From: an uncultured Lachnospiraceae bacterium
GTDB taxonomy: Bacteria > Bacillota > Clostridia > Lachnospirales > Lachnospiraceae
DNA length: 64,000 nt
Assembly: GCA_947626745.1 (NCBI GenBank)
Contig: CANQTF010000001.1
Location: 1-64,000, forward strand
Direction: 5' to 3'
A model generated the notes under the pieces. The model searched no databases, was not told the origin of the DNA, and saw only the letters and a list, made by a program, of their open reading frames with translations. Below, piece after piece: positions 8,586 to 17,036 of the stretch; the first letter of the stretch is position 1, and the number at the start of each line of letters is the position of its first letter. Position numbers and translations under genes: made by a program.

Positions 8586-9474
8586 TATTGCTGCATCCGT
8601 GCTTGCAAGATTAAAAAACAAAGCTGCGGAGAGCGGCAGAAGCTATCAGTTATGCTTACAGCTTTTTTGTCAGGAAGAGTTCCTTCGCAGACTGGAAAAA
8701 TCGAAGTATGCGGAAAATCTTGTGTTAAAAGGCGGACTGTTCATTTACTCCATCACCGACTTTGATAGCCGTGTAACGGTGGATGTAGATTTTCTTCTTC
8801 GAGAAATACCCAATACACCCGAACAGTTGAAGCCCGTGTTGGAGAAAATTATCAGCACGCCTACTGGCAATGATTTTATTACCTTTGAAATTAAAAATAT
8901 TGCACCTATCGCCGTTGCAAAGAAATACGCCGGTATCGGTGCGTCTCTTGTGGCACGAATCAAGAACACAAAAACACCGTTCAGTATTGACTTTGGCGTA
9001 GGCGATGTCATTGTCCCGAAACAGGAAAAGCGAAAAATTCCTACTCAGCTTGAAAATTTTATTGCACCAACGGTAAATACCTATTCTCTTGAAACAACGA
9101 TTGCCGAAAAAGTTGATGCTATTCTTAGCCTGATGGAGTTTTCCAGTAGGATGAAAGACTACTACGACATCTATTATCTTGCAAACAAGTTTAACTTTGA
9201 CGGAACAACGCTTACAGAAGCATTGAGAAAGACCTTTGAAAACCGTAGACACATCTTTACTATAGAGCAGTTTGAACAGGTTATGACTTTTGACGGTGAT
9301 GATGCGATGCAAAAGAAATGGAAAGCGTTTTGCCGAAAGATTGATACAAAAACCGATGATTACAGTACTGTGCTGAGAACGATAAAAACTTTTCTTATGA
9401 AGCCTTTTACGGCGGCAATTGAAAGCAAAGAATTTGCCGAACAATGGTCGGCACAAAATACAGAGTGGATGTAA
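8578..9474 (+). CDS. AbiEii-type nucleotidyltransferase toxin
   Basis: 298-residue toxin of the nucleotidyltransferase superfamily. The diagnostic motif is LKGGLFIYSI followed by RVTVDVDFLL (the D-x-D metal site) and later SIDFGVGDV and ETTIAEKVDAI, as in AbiEii/AbiGii proteins that block growth, in some cases by transferring nucleotides to RNA, during phage infection. It starts inside the last codons of the antitoxin (ATGGCTGA overlap), typical of co-translated TA pairs. Full family length, no frameshift. Phage defence is the known role of relatives and is inferred here. Confidence 0.87.
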   Translation: MADIAASVLARLKNKAAESGRSYQLCLQLFCQEEFLRRLEKSKYAENLVLKGGLFIYSITDFDSRVTVDVDFLLREIPNTPEQLKPVLEKIISTPTGNDFITFEIKNIAPIAVAKKYAGIGASLVARIKNTKTPFSIDFGVGDVIVPKQEKRKIPTQLENFIAPTVNTYSLETTIAEKVDAILSLMEFSSRMKDYYDIYYLANKFNFDGTTLTEALRKTFENRRHIFTIEQFEQVMTFDGDDAMQKKWKAFCRKIDTKTDDYSTVLRTIKTFLMKPFTAAIESKEFAEQWSAQNTEWM

Positions 9475-9649
9475 AGGAGAAAGTATTCACGCTTTCAATG
9501 TTAGTGAGCGTGATTATGGTATCATAGACGCAGATTCAGAAATCATCGTTCCTCTCCCAACCAATGGTTGAATTTGATCATTCTACTTACGGTTCGTGTA
9601 CAGAAACAGATAAAGCTGGTAAAGTGCAGCATGAAAGGAGGCATATGCA
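9475..9649. other. Intergenic stretch inside the AT-rich island
   Basis: 175 bases between the AbiEii toxin and the XRE gene. A 33-codon open stretch (including FNVSERDYGIIDADSE) reads out of the end of the toxin gene region in another frame and stops at TGA near 9568; it may be a gene remnant but I recognise no family. No clear terminator or repeat is seen. Confidence 0.3.
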
Positions 9650-10269
9650 GTGAATCAAATTGCTACAGGGAAGTTTATTGCCGGCTGCAGAAAAGAAAAA
9701 GGATTGACGCAAGCGCAATTAGCAGAAAAGCTAAACATTACCGACAGAGCTGTTTCTAAATGGGAAACGGGGAAATGTATGCCCGATTCCTCTATTATGT
9801 TGGCGCTTTGCAATATTTTGGATGTTACTGTCAACGAACTATTGACTGGGGAGAGGATAGAAATGGATCATTATGAAGAAAAAGTAAACGAAAACCTCAT
9901 CGAATTAAAAAGAAAAGATGAGAATAATATGAACAAGAACGCCATAATAGCAACGATATACACAATCGCCATGGTGATTGGCATTATGGTATGCTGTATA
10001 TGCGATATCGCTGTTTCGGGGGCCCTGACATGGTCGCTTATTGTGCTTAGCGCTGTCTTGGTTACATGGATCGTGTCTTTTCCGGTTATATTGCTGGGAA
10101 AGAAAGGCGTGCGATCCCATTTACATTTTTGATCAACATTGCATTGTCAAAAATGATCGGGGAGCCTGTAATCGATATTTGGGATATATTATCCGTATTT
10201 ATTCTGTTTATTATGGCAGCTGCTTTTATCATTGGAGATTATGCAAGGAAAAAGGGTTATATAAGATAA
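9650..10269 (+). pseudogene. XRE regulator with C-terminal membrane domain, apparently frameshifted
   Basis: GTG start at 9650 with AGGAGG at 9636-9641. Residues 1-65 are an XRE helix-turn-helix (TQAQLAEKLNITDRAVSKWETG, then NELLTGE), followed by a linker and two hydrophobic helices. The frame ends at 10132 in SHLHF, but an overlapping frame from about 10110 to 10269 continues with PFTFLINIALSKM and VFILFIMAAAFIIGDYA, exactly the further membrane helices expected. A one-base shift near 10105-10115 (a run reading GGGAAAGAAAGG) would join them. Options are a real mutation, a sequencing error or, less likely, programmed frameshifting. It sits in the AT-rich AbiE island. Confidence 0.7.
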
Positions 10270-10327
10270 TCTCCGGTCGTAGAAATAAAAAGCGGGGCGC
10301 GGCATTTTTTGGAGACGATCAATAATT

Positions 10328-10357
10328 TTGAGAGAAAAATAAGAGAATGCTTATATA
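10328..10357 (+). promoter_or_regulatory. Possible promoter of the HPr-like gene
   Basis: TTGAGA, 18 bases, TATATA about 50 bases before the ATG at 10408. Only a moderate match; it marks the return to the host-like region after the AbiE island. Confidence 0.35.
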
Positions 10358-10407
10358 CTTGTGTAGGTGGAATTCCCGGAGATAAAAAATGGGATGAGGT
10401 ATGCGGA

Positions 10408-10650
10408 ATGAAAAGTTACATATTGGACCTGAACTCGATCGAGCGGGTCAAAGGGTTTGTCACCGCGATCGTGGGATTTGACGGATATTTTGATCTGGTG
10501 TCCGGCAGATATGTGATCGACGCGAAATCCATTATGGGGATCTTTTCCATGGATCTGTCCAAAAACGTGGAGTTCAGGATCTTGGAGACCAATGACAGGA
10601 TCGCGGAGGTGGAAGCCGCGATCGCGCCGTATCTGGCACAGGAGAGTTAG
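10408..10650 (+). CDS. HPr-like protein lacking the phosphorylatable histidine
   Basis: 80 residues. The segment AKSIMGIFSMDL matches the SIMGxMSL region around the regulatory serine of HPr, and length fits HPr. The N-terminal active-site loop of HPr (GLHARPA) is replaced by SIERVKGFVTAIVGFDG and there is no histidine anywhere in the protein, so it cannot act as a PTS phosphocarrier in the usual way. The track ORF starts at 10309, but ATG 10408 follows GATGAGGT and is where similarity begins. A regulatory (Crh-like) or divergent role is possible. A terminator follows. Confidence 0.75.
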   Translation: MKSYILDLNSIERVKGFVTAIVGFDGYFDLVSGRYVIDAKSIMGIFSMDLSKNVEFRILETNDRIAEVEAAIAPYLAQES

Positions 10651-10672
10651 TCGTATAGGACGCAGACACAGG

Positions 10673-10710
10673 ACTGCCGGCATATGAGTGATCGTATGCC
10701 GGCAGTTTTT
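10673..10710 (+). terminator. Intrinsic terminator after the HPr-like gene
   Basis: ACTGCCGGCATA pairs with TATGCCGGCAGT around a short loop, followed by TTTTT. A 12-base perfect stem, very strong. Confidence 0.88.
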
Positions 10711-10741
10711 GAAACGGACGGGAGTTGAGACAAGGAGCGCT

Positions 10742-11884
10742 ATGAAATTCATACATTTGGCGGACCTGCATCTGGGTAAGCGGGTAAACGGATTCTCCAT
10801 GCTGGAGGATCAGAAATATGTTTTGGAGCAGGTACTGGAAACGGTGGCTGAGGAGAAGGCGGACGGCGTGTTCCTATCGGGCGATATCTACGACAAACAG
10901 ATACCGCCTGTGGAGGCTGTGAGGCTTTGCGACGACTTCCTGACGCGATTGGCCGAGCGGCATGTGTCGGTGTATCTGATCGGCGGCAACCACGACAGCG
11001 CGGAGCGTCTGTCGTTCGGAGCCAGGCTTATGTCCGGCAGCGGGATCTATCTGTCGCCCGCGTATGACGGTAATGTGGCCAGGGTGACGGTCAGCGACGG
11101 TTACGGGCCGCTCGACATCTGGCTCCTGCCGTTCTTCAGGCCGGCGCAGGTGCGCGCCGTGTGGGGAGAGGAAGCGGAGGAGATCAGGACCTGTCAGGAG
11201 GCGCTTGCCTTTGTGCTTGGCAGACTGCCGCTCGACAAGGAACGCAGGAACGTCCTGCTGGCGCATCAGTTCGTCTCCGGCGGCGTCGTGTGCGATTCGG
11301 AAGAACATGCGGTGGGCGGGCTGGAACAGGTGGATGCGGCCGATTTCGCGGATTTCGACTATGTCGCGCTGGGGCATCTCCACAAGGCGCAGCACATCGG
11401 CACGGAGCGCGTGCGCTATGCCGGAACGCTGCTGAAATATTCCTTTTCCGAGGTGGGACACCGCAAGAGCATCACGGTGGTCGAACTGCGGGAGAAGGGA
11501 AACGTGGAGATCCGGGAGAGGCCCGTCAGGCCGCTTCACGAGATGCGCGGGATACGCGGCAGTTATGCGGAAGTGACGAGCAGGGCAAACTATGAAAATA
11601 CGGACACGCAGGACTACGTGCGCATCACGCTGACGGACGAGGAAGATATCTTCGACGCCGCCGGGAAGCTGCGCAGCATCTATCCGAATCTGATGCAGCT
11701 GGATTATGACAATGTGAGGACCAGAATGCATCAGGGCGTTGCGGTGTCGGAGACCGAGGAGGAAAAAGACCCGCTCACACTGGCGGAAGAACTGTTTGTC
11801 CTGCAGAACAACAAGCCTATGAGCGACGGGCAGCGCGAGTACCTGCGAAAGCTCGCCCGCACGGTGTGGGAGGAGGAACGATAG
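10742..11884 (+). CDS. sbcD: Exonuclease SbcD (Mre11-type nuclease subunit)
   Basis: 380-residue metallophosphoesterase that forms the SbcCD nuclease, which opens and degrades hairpin and blocked DNA ends. Metal-binding motifs are in family order: HLADLHLGK, FLSGDIYDK, IGGNHDS, LLAHQFV and ALGHLHKAQ. The track ORF begins at 10688 inside the preceding terminator; ATG 10742 with AAGGAGCG upstream is preferred. sbcC starts four bases after the stop. Confidence 0.94.
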   Translation: MKFIHLADLHLGKRVNGFSMLEDQKYVLEQVLETVAEEKADGVFLSGDIYDKQIPPVEAVRLCDDFLTRLAERHVSVYLIGGNHDSAERLSFGARLMSGSGIYLSPAYDGNVARVTVSDGYGPLDIWLLPFFRPAQVRAVWGEEAEEIRTCQEALAFVLGRLPLDKERRNVLLAHQFVSGGVVCDSEEHAVGGLEQVDAADFADFDYVALGHLHKAQHIGTERVRYAGTLLKYSFSEVGHRKSITVVELREKGNVEIRERPVRPLHEMRGIRGSYAEVTSRANYENTDTQDYVRITLTDEEDIFDAAGKLRSIYPNLMQLDYDNVRTRMHQGVAVSETEEEKDPLTLAEELFVLQNNKPMSDGQREYLRKLARTVWEEER

Positions 11885-11887
11885 GCT

Positions 11888-14644
11888 ATGAGACCGCTTA
11901 CATTGACTTTATCGGCGTTCGGCCCCTATGCCGGCGTGACGGATATACCGTTTGAAAAGCTGGGAGACCGTGGCCTGTATCTGATCACGGGGGACACGGG
12001 ATCGGGAAAAACATTTCTGTTTGATGCGATCGTTTTCGCCCTGTACGGCGAGGCCAGCGGCAGCGCGAGGGAGACGTCCATGTTCCGCTCCAAATACGCC
12101 GATGATGACGCAGAGACTTATGTGGCGCTGCGGTTTGCGCATCGGGAGGCCGTGTATGAGGTCACGAGAAGACCGGAGTATCTGCGGCCCGCGAGGCGGG
12201 GAAGCGGCATGACGGTGAGCCGCGCCGAGGCGACGCTTGTGTATCCGGACGGCCATGTGGTGACAAAAAGCAGAGATGTGACTGCGGCGGTGACAGAGCT
12301 GTTAGGCATAGACCGCAGCCGCTTCACACAGATCGCCATGATCGCGCAGGGAGATTTCCTGCGGCTTCTCTACGCCAGAACGGAGGAGCGCAGCGGCATC
12401 TTCCGCGAGATATTCCACACGCGGGCTTACGCGGTGCTGCAGGAGAAGCTGAAAGCGGAGTCGGGCGCGCTCAGACAGCAGTGTGAAGAGCTGGACAAGC
12501 GCATCGAACAGTACAGGGACGGCATTTTGTGGGAGGAGGAGCGGACGGTCAGCCCGGAAACTCTGCACACTACGGAAGAATTGCTGCGGGAGCTGGACGA
12601 CACGCTGGCATGGCAGAGCGAGAGAATGGAAGAACTGCTGCGGGAGCTTCGGGAGATCGACGTTTCGCTGGAGCAGAACAGCCAGATGATCGGCATGGCG
12701 CGCACGGAGCAAGCCATGCGGGAGGAGGCGGACAGGGCAGCGCAGGAGGCCGCCCGCATCGAGCCGGATATCGCGCCCCTGCGCGCCAGACTGGAGGAAC
12801 TTCGCGGGGAGAAGGAGCGGTACGAAACGATGCGCCGCCGTCTGCATTCCGAGGAGGAGAAATTGCCCGCCTACGAGGAAACGGAGAAGCTTAGCGGGGA
12901 GGCGGACAGGATCCGGGAGGAGGCAGAACTGCTGCAGAAGACGCATGATGCCAAGGCGGCGGAGACGGAGCGGCTCCGGGAGGCCCTCGCCCGCGGCGCA
13001 GAGCGCATCGATGCGCTGCAAGATGCGGAAGTGCAGATACTGCGGCTCACACAGCAGACGGAGCAGAGCAGGAAGCGGATCGCCGTATGGGGGGAGCTGC
13101 TCGGGCTGTCCGGCGAGGTGAAGCGTCTTGCACAGGAGCTTCTGGACAGGCAGGAGCAATACCGCGCGGCGTCCGCAAGGCAGAGGGAAGAAAAGGCTGC
13201 CTATGAACGGCTGCAGCAGAGATATCTGGACGAGCAGGCGGGCGTTCTGGCCGGACAGCTTCGGGAAGGCGAACCGTGTCCCGTATGCGGATCGCTTACA
13301 CACCCGCAGCCCGCCGGAAGCTGCGAGGACGCGCCCGACAGAGAGACGGTCAGGAAGGCCAGGGCGCTGTGGGAACAGGCGGACTTTGCCATGCGTGATG
13401 CCAGTACACAGGCGGGACGCGCAAAAGGCGCGCTCGACAACATGGCGCAGACGCTCCAAAACAGGCTGTCGGCCGAAGGGATCGACGGCGGGGATGAGGA
13501 GCGGACGGAAGAACTGCTCCAAAACAGCCTGGAGCAGGAGAAAAACGCCGCGGACAAGCTTGGCCGGGAATTGCAGGAGGCGGAGCAGCGCAGGGACGAG
13601 AGAGAGAAGCTGGCGGCGCGGCAGAAAAAGCTGGAGAGCGACCTGTGCGAGGCGGAGCAGCGCTGTAAGGAAACGGAAGAGGAGATAGCAAGGCTGAGGA
13701 CCCGGACACAGATCCTGGCGGACAGGATCAGCGAGAAACAGGGCAGCCTGTCACATGAGACAAAGGCTGGGGCGGAGAAGAGCATCGCGGAGAAAAGGGA
13801 GGCTCTCGCGGCATACGAACAGGCGGTCAGGCTGGCGGAGGAGTCCTGTACCGAGACAGAGAATGCCTATCAAAGTGCAGTCCAGAGGAGGGAGACGCTG
13901 CGCGGACAGCTTGCGCAGGACGGACAGGCGGCATGTCTGGAAGAACTGCTTAAGAAGCAGGAGAAGCTGTCGGAGCACAGGAGACAGCGGCAGGAGGCAC
14001 AGCAGAGGATCGCATACAGATATGAGACGGACAGGAAGCTGCGGGACGCCATAGCAGGGCAGAGCGAGGCCCTGAGCGCCGCACAGGAGCGGTGGGGTAT
14101 GGTGCGGGAGCTGTCAAACACCGTGAACGGCAATCTGACCGGCAAGGATAAGATCATGTTGGAAACGTATGTGCAGATGCATTACTTTGACAGGATACTG
14201 CGGCGGGCGAACACAAGGTTCATGGTGATGAGCGCCGGACAGTACGAATTGAAACGGTCTGCACAGGCGGACAGCCTAAAGAGGCAGAGCGGGCTGGAGT
14301 TAGACGTGACGGATCACTATAACGGCACGCAGCGCAGCGTAAGGACGCTGTCCGGCGGGGAGGCTTTTCTGGCGTCCCTGTCCTTGGCGCTCGGGCTGTC
14401 TGACGAGATCCAATCGGTTTCCGGCGGCATCACGCTGGAGACTATGTTTGTGGACGAGGGCTTCGGTTCTCTCGACGAAGCGGCGCTGCATCAGGCGCTT
14501 CACGCACTTGCGGGGCTGACGGAAGGAAACCGGCTCGTGGGGATCATATCCCATGTGAGCGAGCTGAAAGAGCGGATCGACAGGCAGGTGATCGTCACAA
14601 AGGACGCCCTCACAGGCAGCAGCGTGTGCCTCGTGACACAGTGA
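11888..14644 (+). CDS. sbcC: Exonuclease SbcC (Rad50-type ATPase subunit)
   Basis: 918-residue SMC-like ATPase partner of SbcD. Walker A GDTGSGKTFLFD is near residue 36, two long charged coiled coils run from about 170 to 750, the zinc hook CPVCGSLTHP lies at the middle (about residue 460), and the C-terminal head has signature TLSGGEAFLASLSLALG with Walker B MFVDEGFGSLDE. Length is typical. Overlapping shadow ORFs on both strands reflect the biased coiled-coil codons and are not genes. Confidence 0.94.
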   Translation: MRPLTLTLSAFGPYAGVTDIPFEKLGDRGLYLITGDTGSGKTFLFDAIVFALYGEASGSARETSMFRSKYADDDAETYVALRFAHREAVYEVTRRPEYLRPARRGSGMTVSRAEATLVYPDGHVVTKSRDVTAAVTELLGIDRSRFTQIAMIAQGDFLRLLYARTEERSGIFREIFHTRAYAVLQEKLKAESGALRQQCEELDKRIEQYRDGILWEEERTVSPETLHTTEELLRELDDTLAWQSERMEELLRELREIDVSLEQNSQMIGMARTEQAMREEADRAAQEAARIEPDIAPLRARLEELRGEKERYETMRRRLHSEEEKLPAYEETEKLSGEADRIREEAELLQKTHDAKAAETERLREALARGAERIDALQDAEVQILRLTQQTEQSRKRIAVWGELLGLSGEVKRLAQELLDRQEQYRAASARQREEKAAYERLQQRYLDEQAGVLAGQLREGEPCPVCGSLTHPQPAGSCEDAPDRETVRKARALWEQADFAMRDASTQAGRAKGALDNMAQTLQNRLSAEGIDGGDEERTEELLQNSLEQEKNAADKLGRELQEAEQRRDEREKLAARQKKLESDLCEAEQRCKETEEEIARLRTRTQILADRISEKQGSLSHETKAGAEKSIAEKREALAAYEQAVRLAEESCTETENAYQSAVQRRETLRGQLAQDGQAACLEELLKKQEKLSEHRRQRQEAQQRIAYRYETDRKLRDAIAGQSEALSAAQERWGMVRELSNTVNGNLTGKDKIMLETYVQMHYFDRILRRANTRFMVMSAGQYELKRSAQADSLKRQSGLELDVTDHYNGTQRSVRTLSGGEAFLASLSLALGLSDEIQSVSGGITLETMFVDEGFGSLDEAALHQALHALAGLTEGNRLVGIISHVSELKERIDRQVIVTKDALTGSSVCLVTQ

Positions 14645-14665
14645 CGCCGCGTATTTTAGCGATAT

Positions 14666-14694
14666 TTGCGCAAGGTTCTTTTTTGTGTTATGAT
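14666..14694 (+). promoter_or_regulatory. Promoter of cls
   Basis: TTGCGC (14666-14671), 17 bases, TATGAT (14689-14694), 49 bases before the cls ATG. Good spacing and -10. Confidence 0.65.
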
Positions 14695-14742
14695 ATTCTA
14701 ATAAGCTCATACGGGAAGGACGTATGACGGCGAGGTTGGAAG

Positions 14743-16275
14743 ATGAGAAAATTTTTGCATTTGGCTTTGAACAGAGTAGTGATCACGGCGCTTCTTGTGA
14801 TCCTGCAGATCGGTTTCTTTATGCTGGAGATATTCCGGTGGGGCAATTACTATGTGGTGATCGCGATAGCCCTGCGGTTTATCAGTCTGGGAGCGGTGGT
14901 GGTGATCCTGCTCAGGTCGAGCGACCCGGCGGTGAAGCTGGCGTGGATCGTACCGATCCTGCTGTTCCCTCTGTTCGGCGGCATCATGTATCTCGCTTTC
15001 GGACATGTCTTCCTGCCGGGGAAGCTGCGCCGGGGCTGGGAGCTGACATCGCGCCAGATCGCGGGGAATCTGGTGCAGAGACCGGAGATACTCGACAGGC
15101 TGCAGGAGGAAGCGCCGGACATCGCAAACCAGAGCAGATATCTGCTTAGCTATGCGGGAACGCCGATATGGGACCACACATCGACGGTGTACTATCCGGA
15201 AGGTCTGCCCTATTGGAAACAGCTGCTGGAGGATCTTGAACTGGCGCAGCATTACATCTTTCTGGAATATTTTATTCTGGGAGAAGGCAGGATGTGGAAC
15301 GCGGTGTTGGAGGTGCTGGAGCGCAAGGTCAAGGAGGGCGTGGAAGTCCGTCTGATCTATGACGATGTCGGAAGCGTCTTTACGCTGCCGAAGAACTATG
15401 ATCAGATCATGGAGAGGAAAGGGATCAAGTGTATCGCTTTCAACAGGATCATACCTTTCATGGCGCTGATCCTGAACAACAGGGATCACAGAAAGATCAC
15501 CGTGATCGACGGCAGGATCGGGTACACCGGCGGCATCAATATGGCGGACGAATACATCAATCATACCCATCCCCACGGCGATCACTGGAAGGACGCCGGC
15601 ATCCGCATCGAGGGGGAGGCCGTGCAGAACTTTACGGTGATGTTTCTGCAGATGTGGAATGTGGCGCGCTATACGGAGGAGGATTACGGCCCCTACCTGT
15701 ACCGGTTTACGGACAGGCCCGAGGCTGCCGGTTATGTGCAGCCCTATATGGATTCGCCGCTGGACGGGGAACTGATCGGCGAGAGCGTCTATCTGAACAT
15801 GATCGGCTGCGCCAGAAAATACATCTATATCTTTACGCCGTATCTGGTCACGGACAATGAGGTCGTCACGGCGCTTAAGCTGGCGGCGAAGCGCGGCGTC
15901 GACGTGCGTATCGTGACGCCCGGCGTGCCCGACAAGAAAACGATCTATTGGCTGACGCAGTCCAACTATCAGCCGTTAGTCGAGGCCGGAGTCAAGATAT
16001 ACCAGTATACGCCGGGCTTTCTGCATTCCAAGTGCGTGCTCTGCGATGACGAGTCTGCCGTCGTGGGGACGGTGAATTTCGATTACCGCAGTTTTTATCA
16101 CCATTTCGAGTGCGGGGCGTTCCTGTACCGGGTGGATGCCATACAGGATCTCAAAAAGGATATGGAGGAGACGTTCGCAGTGTCGGAACGCATCACGATG
16201 GACTGGTGCAGGAAGAAATTCGTGAAGACAAATGTGATCGGTCCGGTATTGAAATTATTTTCACCGCTGTTGTGA
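14743..16275 (+). CDS. cls: Cardiolipin synthase (phospholipase D family)
   Basis: 510-residue membrane enzyme that condenses two phosphatidylglycerol molecules into cardiolipin and glycerol. Three N-terminal hydrophobic segments (about 10-30, 38-60, 68-90) anchor it. Both HKD catalytic motifs of the PLD superfamily are seen: HRKITVIDGRIGYTGG and HSKCVLCDDESAVVGTVNFD. Length fits the ClsA-type. A PLP/lipid acyltransferase gene follows at 26 bases, consistent with a small membrane-lipid operon. Confidence 0.93.
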   Translation: MRKFLHLALNRVVITALLVILQIGFFMLEIFRWGNYYVVIAIALRFISLGAVVVILLRSSDPAVKLAWIVPILLFPLFGGIMYLAFGHVFLPGKLRRGWELTSRQIAGNLVQRPEILDRLQEEAPDIANQSRYLLSYAGTPIWDHTSTVYYPEGLPYWKQLLEDLELAQHYIFLEYFILGEGRMWNAVLEVLERKVKEGVEVRLIYDDVGSVFTLPKNYDQIMERKGIKCIAFNRIIPFMALILNNRDHRKITVIDGRIGYTGGINMADEYINHTHPHGDHWKDAGIRIEGEAVQNFTVMFLQMWNVARYTEEDYGPYLYRFTDRPEAAGYVQPYMDSPLDGELIGESVYLNMIGCARKYIYIFTPYLVTDNEVVTALKLAAKRGVDVRIVTPGVPDKKTIYWLTQSNYQPLVEAGVKIYQYTPGFLHSKCVLCDDESAVVGTVNFDYRSFYHHFECGAFLYRVDAIQDLKKDMEETFAVSERITMDWCRKKFVKTNVIGPVLKLFSPLL

Positions 16276-16300
16276 CGGCGGCGGAGAGAAAGGAAGTCAT

Positions 16301-17011
16301 ATGTTACGTTTTATACAGGTTATCGTGTGTAATCTGCCGAGACTCTATATGATACCGAAGATGAGGTATAAGGCGAGGAGCAGCAGATACACGGAGGAAC
16401 AGCGGTATGCATATGCGAGGCTGACGGTGGAACGCATGAAACGGTCGGGGCATATCACCACGCACGGTTACGGCATGGAGAATCTGCCTAAGGAGGGCGG
16501 CTATGTCATGTTTCCGAATCATCAGGGCAAATACGATGCGCTCGGCATCATAGCGACTCACGACAAGCCGTGCTCCGTGGTGATCGACGACGCGAAATCA
16601 CACGTGATCCTGACGACGCAGTTTGTGGATATGCTGCACGGCAAACGGCTGGTGAAGGACGATATGAGACAGTCGGTGCGGCTTATCTCGGAGGTGGCCG
16701 CGGAGGTCGCACAGGGCCGGCGCTATATCATTTTCCCGGAGGGCGGCTATTTCCACAATCACAACGAGGTGCGGGAGTTTAAGCCGGGCTGCTTCAAGAG
16801 CGCGATGAAGGCGAAAGCGCCGATCGTGCCGGTGGTCCTGATCGATTCGTATAAGGTATTCGAGGAGTGGTCGCTCAAGCCGGTCACGACGCAGGTACAC
16901 TATCTGCCGGCGATCACTTACGAGCAGTATAAGGGTATGAGCACCTTGGAGGTGTCCGATATGGTTCACGGACAGATCAAAAGCTATATTGCCAAGGTTA
17001 CAAAACAGTGA
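16301..17011 (+). CDS. 1-acyl-glycerol-3-phosphate acyltransferase-like protein
   Basis: 236 residues of the PlsC superfamily, which transfers acyl chains to lysophosphatidic acid. The catalytic NHX4D motif appears as NHQGKYD near residue 69 and the substrate motif as FPEGGYF near residue 146. No long transmembrane anchor is obvious. Placed directly after cls, so membrane phospholipid synthesis is the likely role; the exact acceptor is unknown. Confidence 0.87.
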   Translation: MLRFIQVIVCNLPRLYMIPKMRYKARSSRYTEEQRYAYARLTVERMKRSGHITTHGYGMENLPKEGGYVMFPNHQGKYDALGIIATHDKPCSVVIDDAKSHVILTTQFVDMLHGKRLVKDDMRQSVRLISEVAAEVAQGRRYIIFPEGGYFHNHNEVREFKPGCFKSAMKAKAPIVPVVLIDSYKVFEEWSLKPVTTQVHYLPAITYEQYKGMSTLEVSDMVHGQIKSYIAKVTKQ

Positions 17012-17036
17012 TGTCTGAAAACGGGAGATAAGGGTT

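Noticed and set aside
10270-10320. Terminator at AAAAAGC...GCATTTTTT after the XRE gene
   Set aside because: The middle (GGGGCGCG) does not pair and the A/T arms are interrupted, so the stem is too weak to call.
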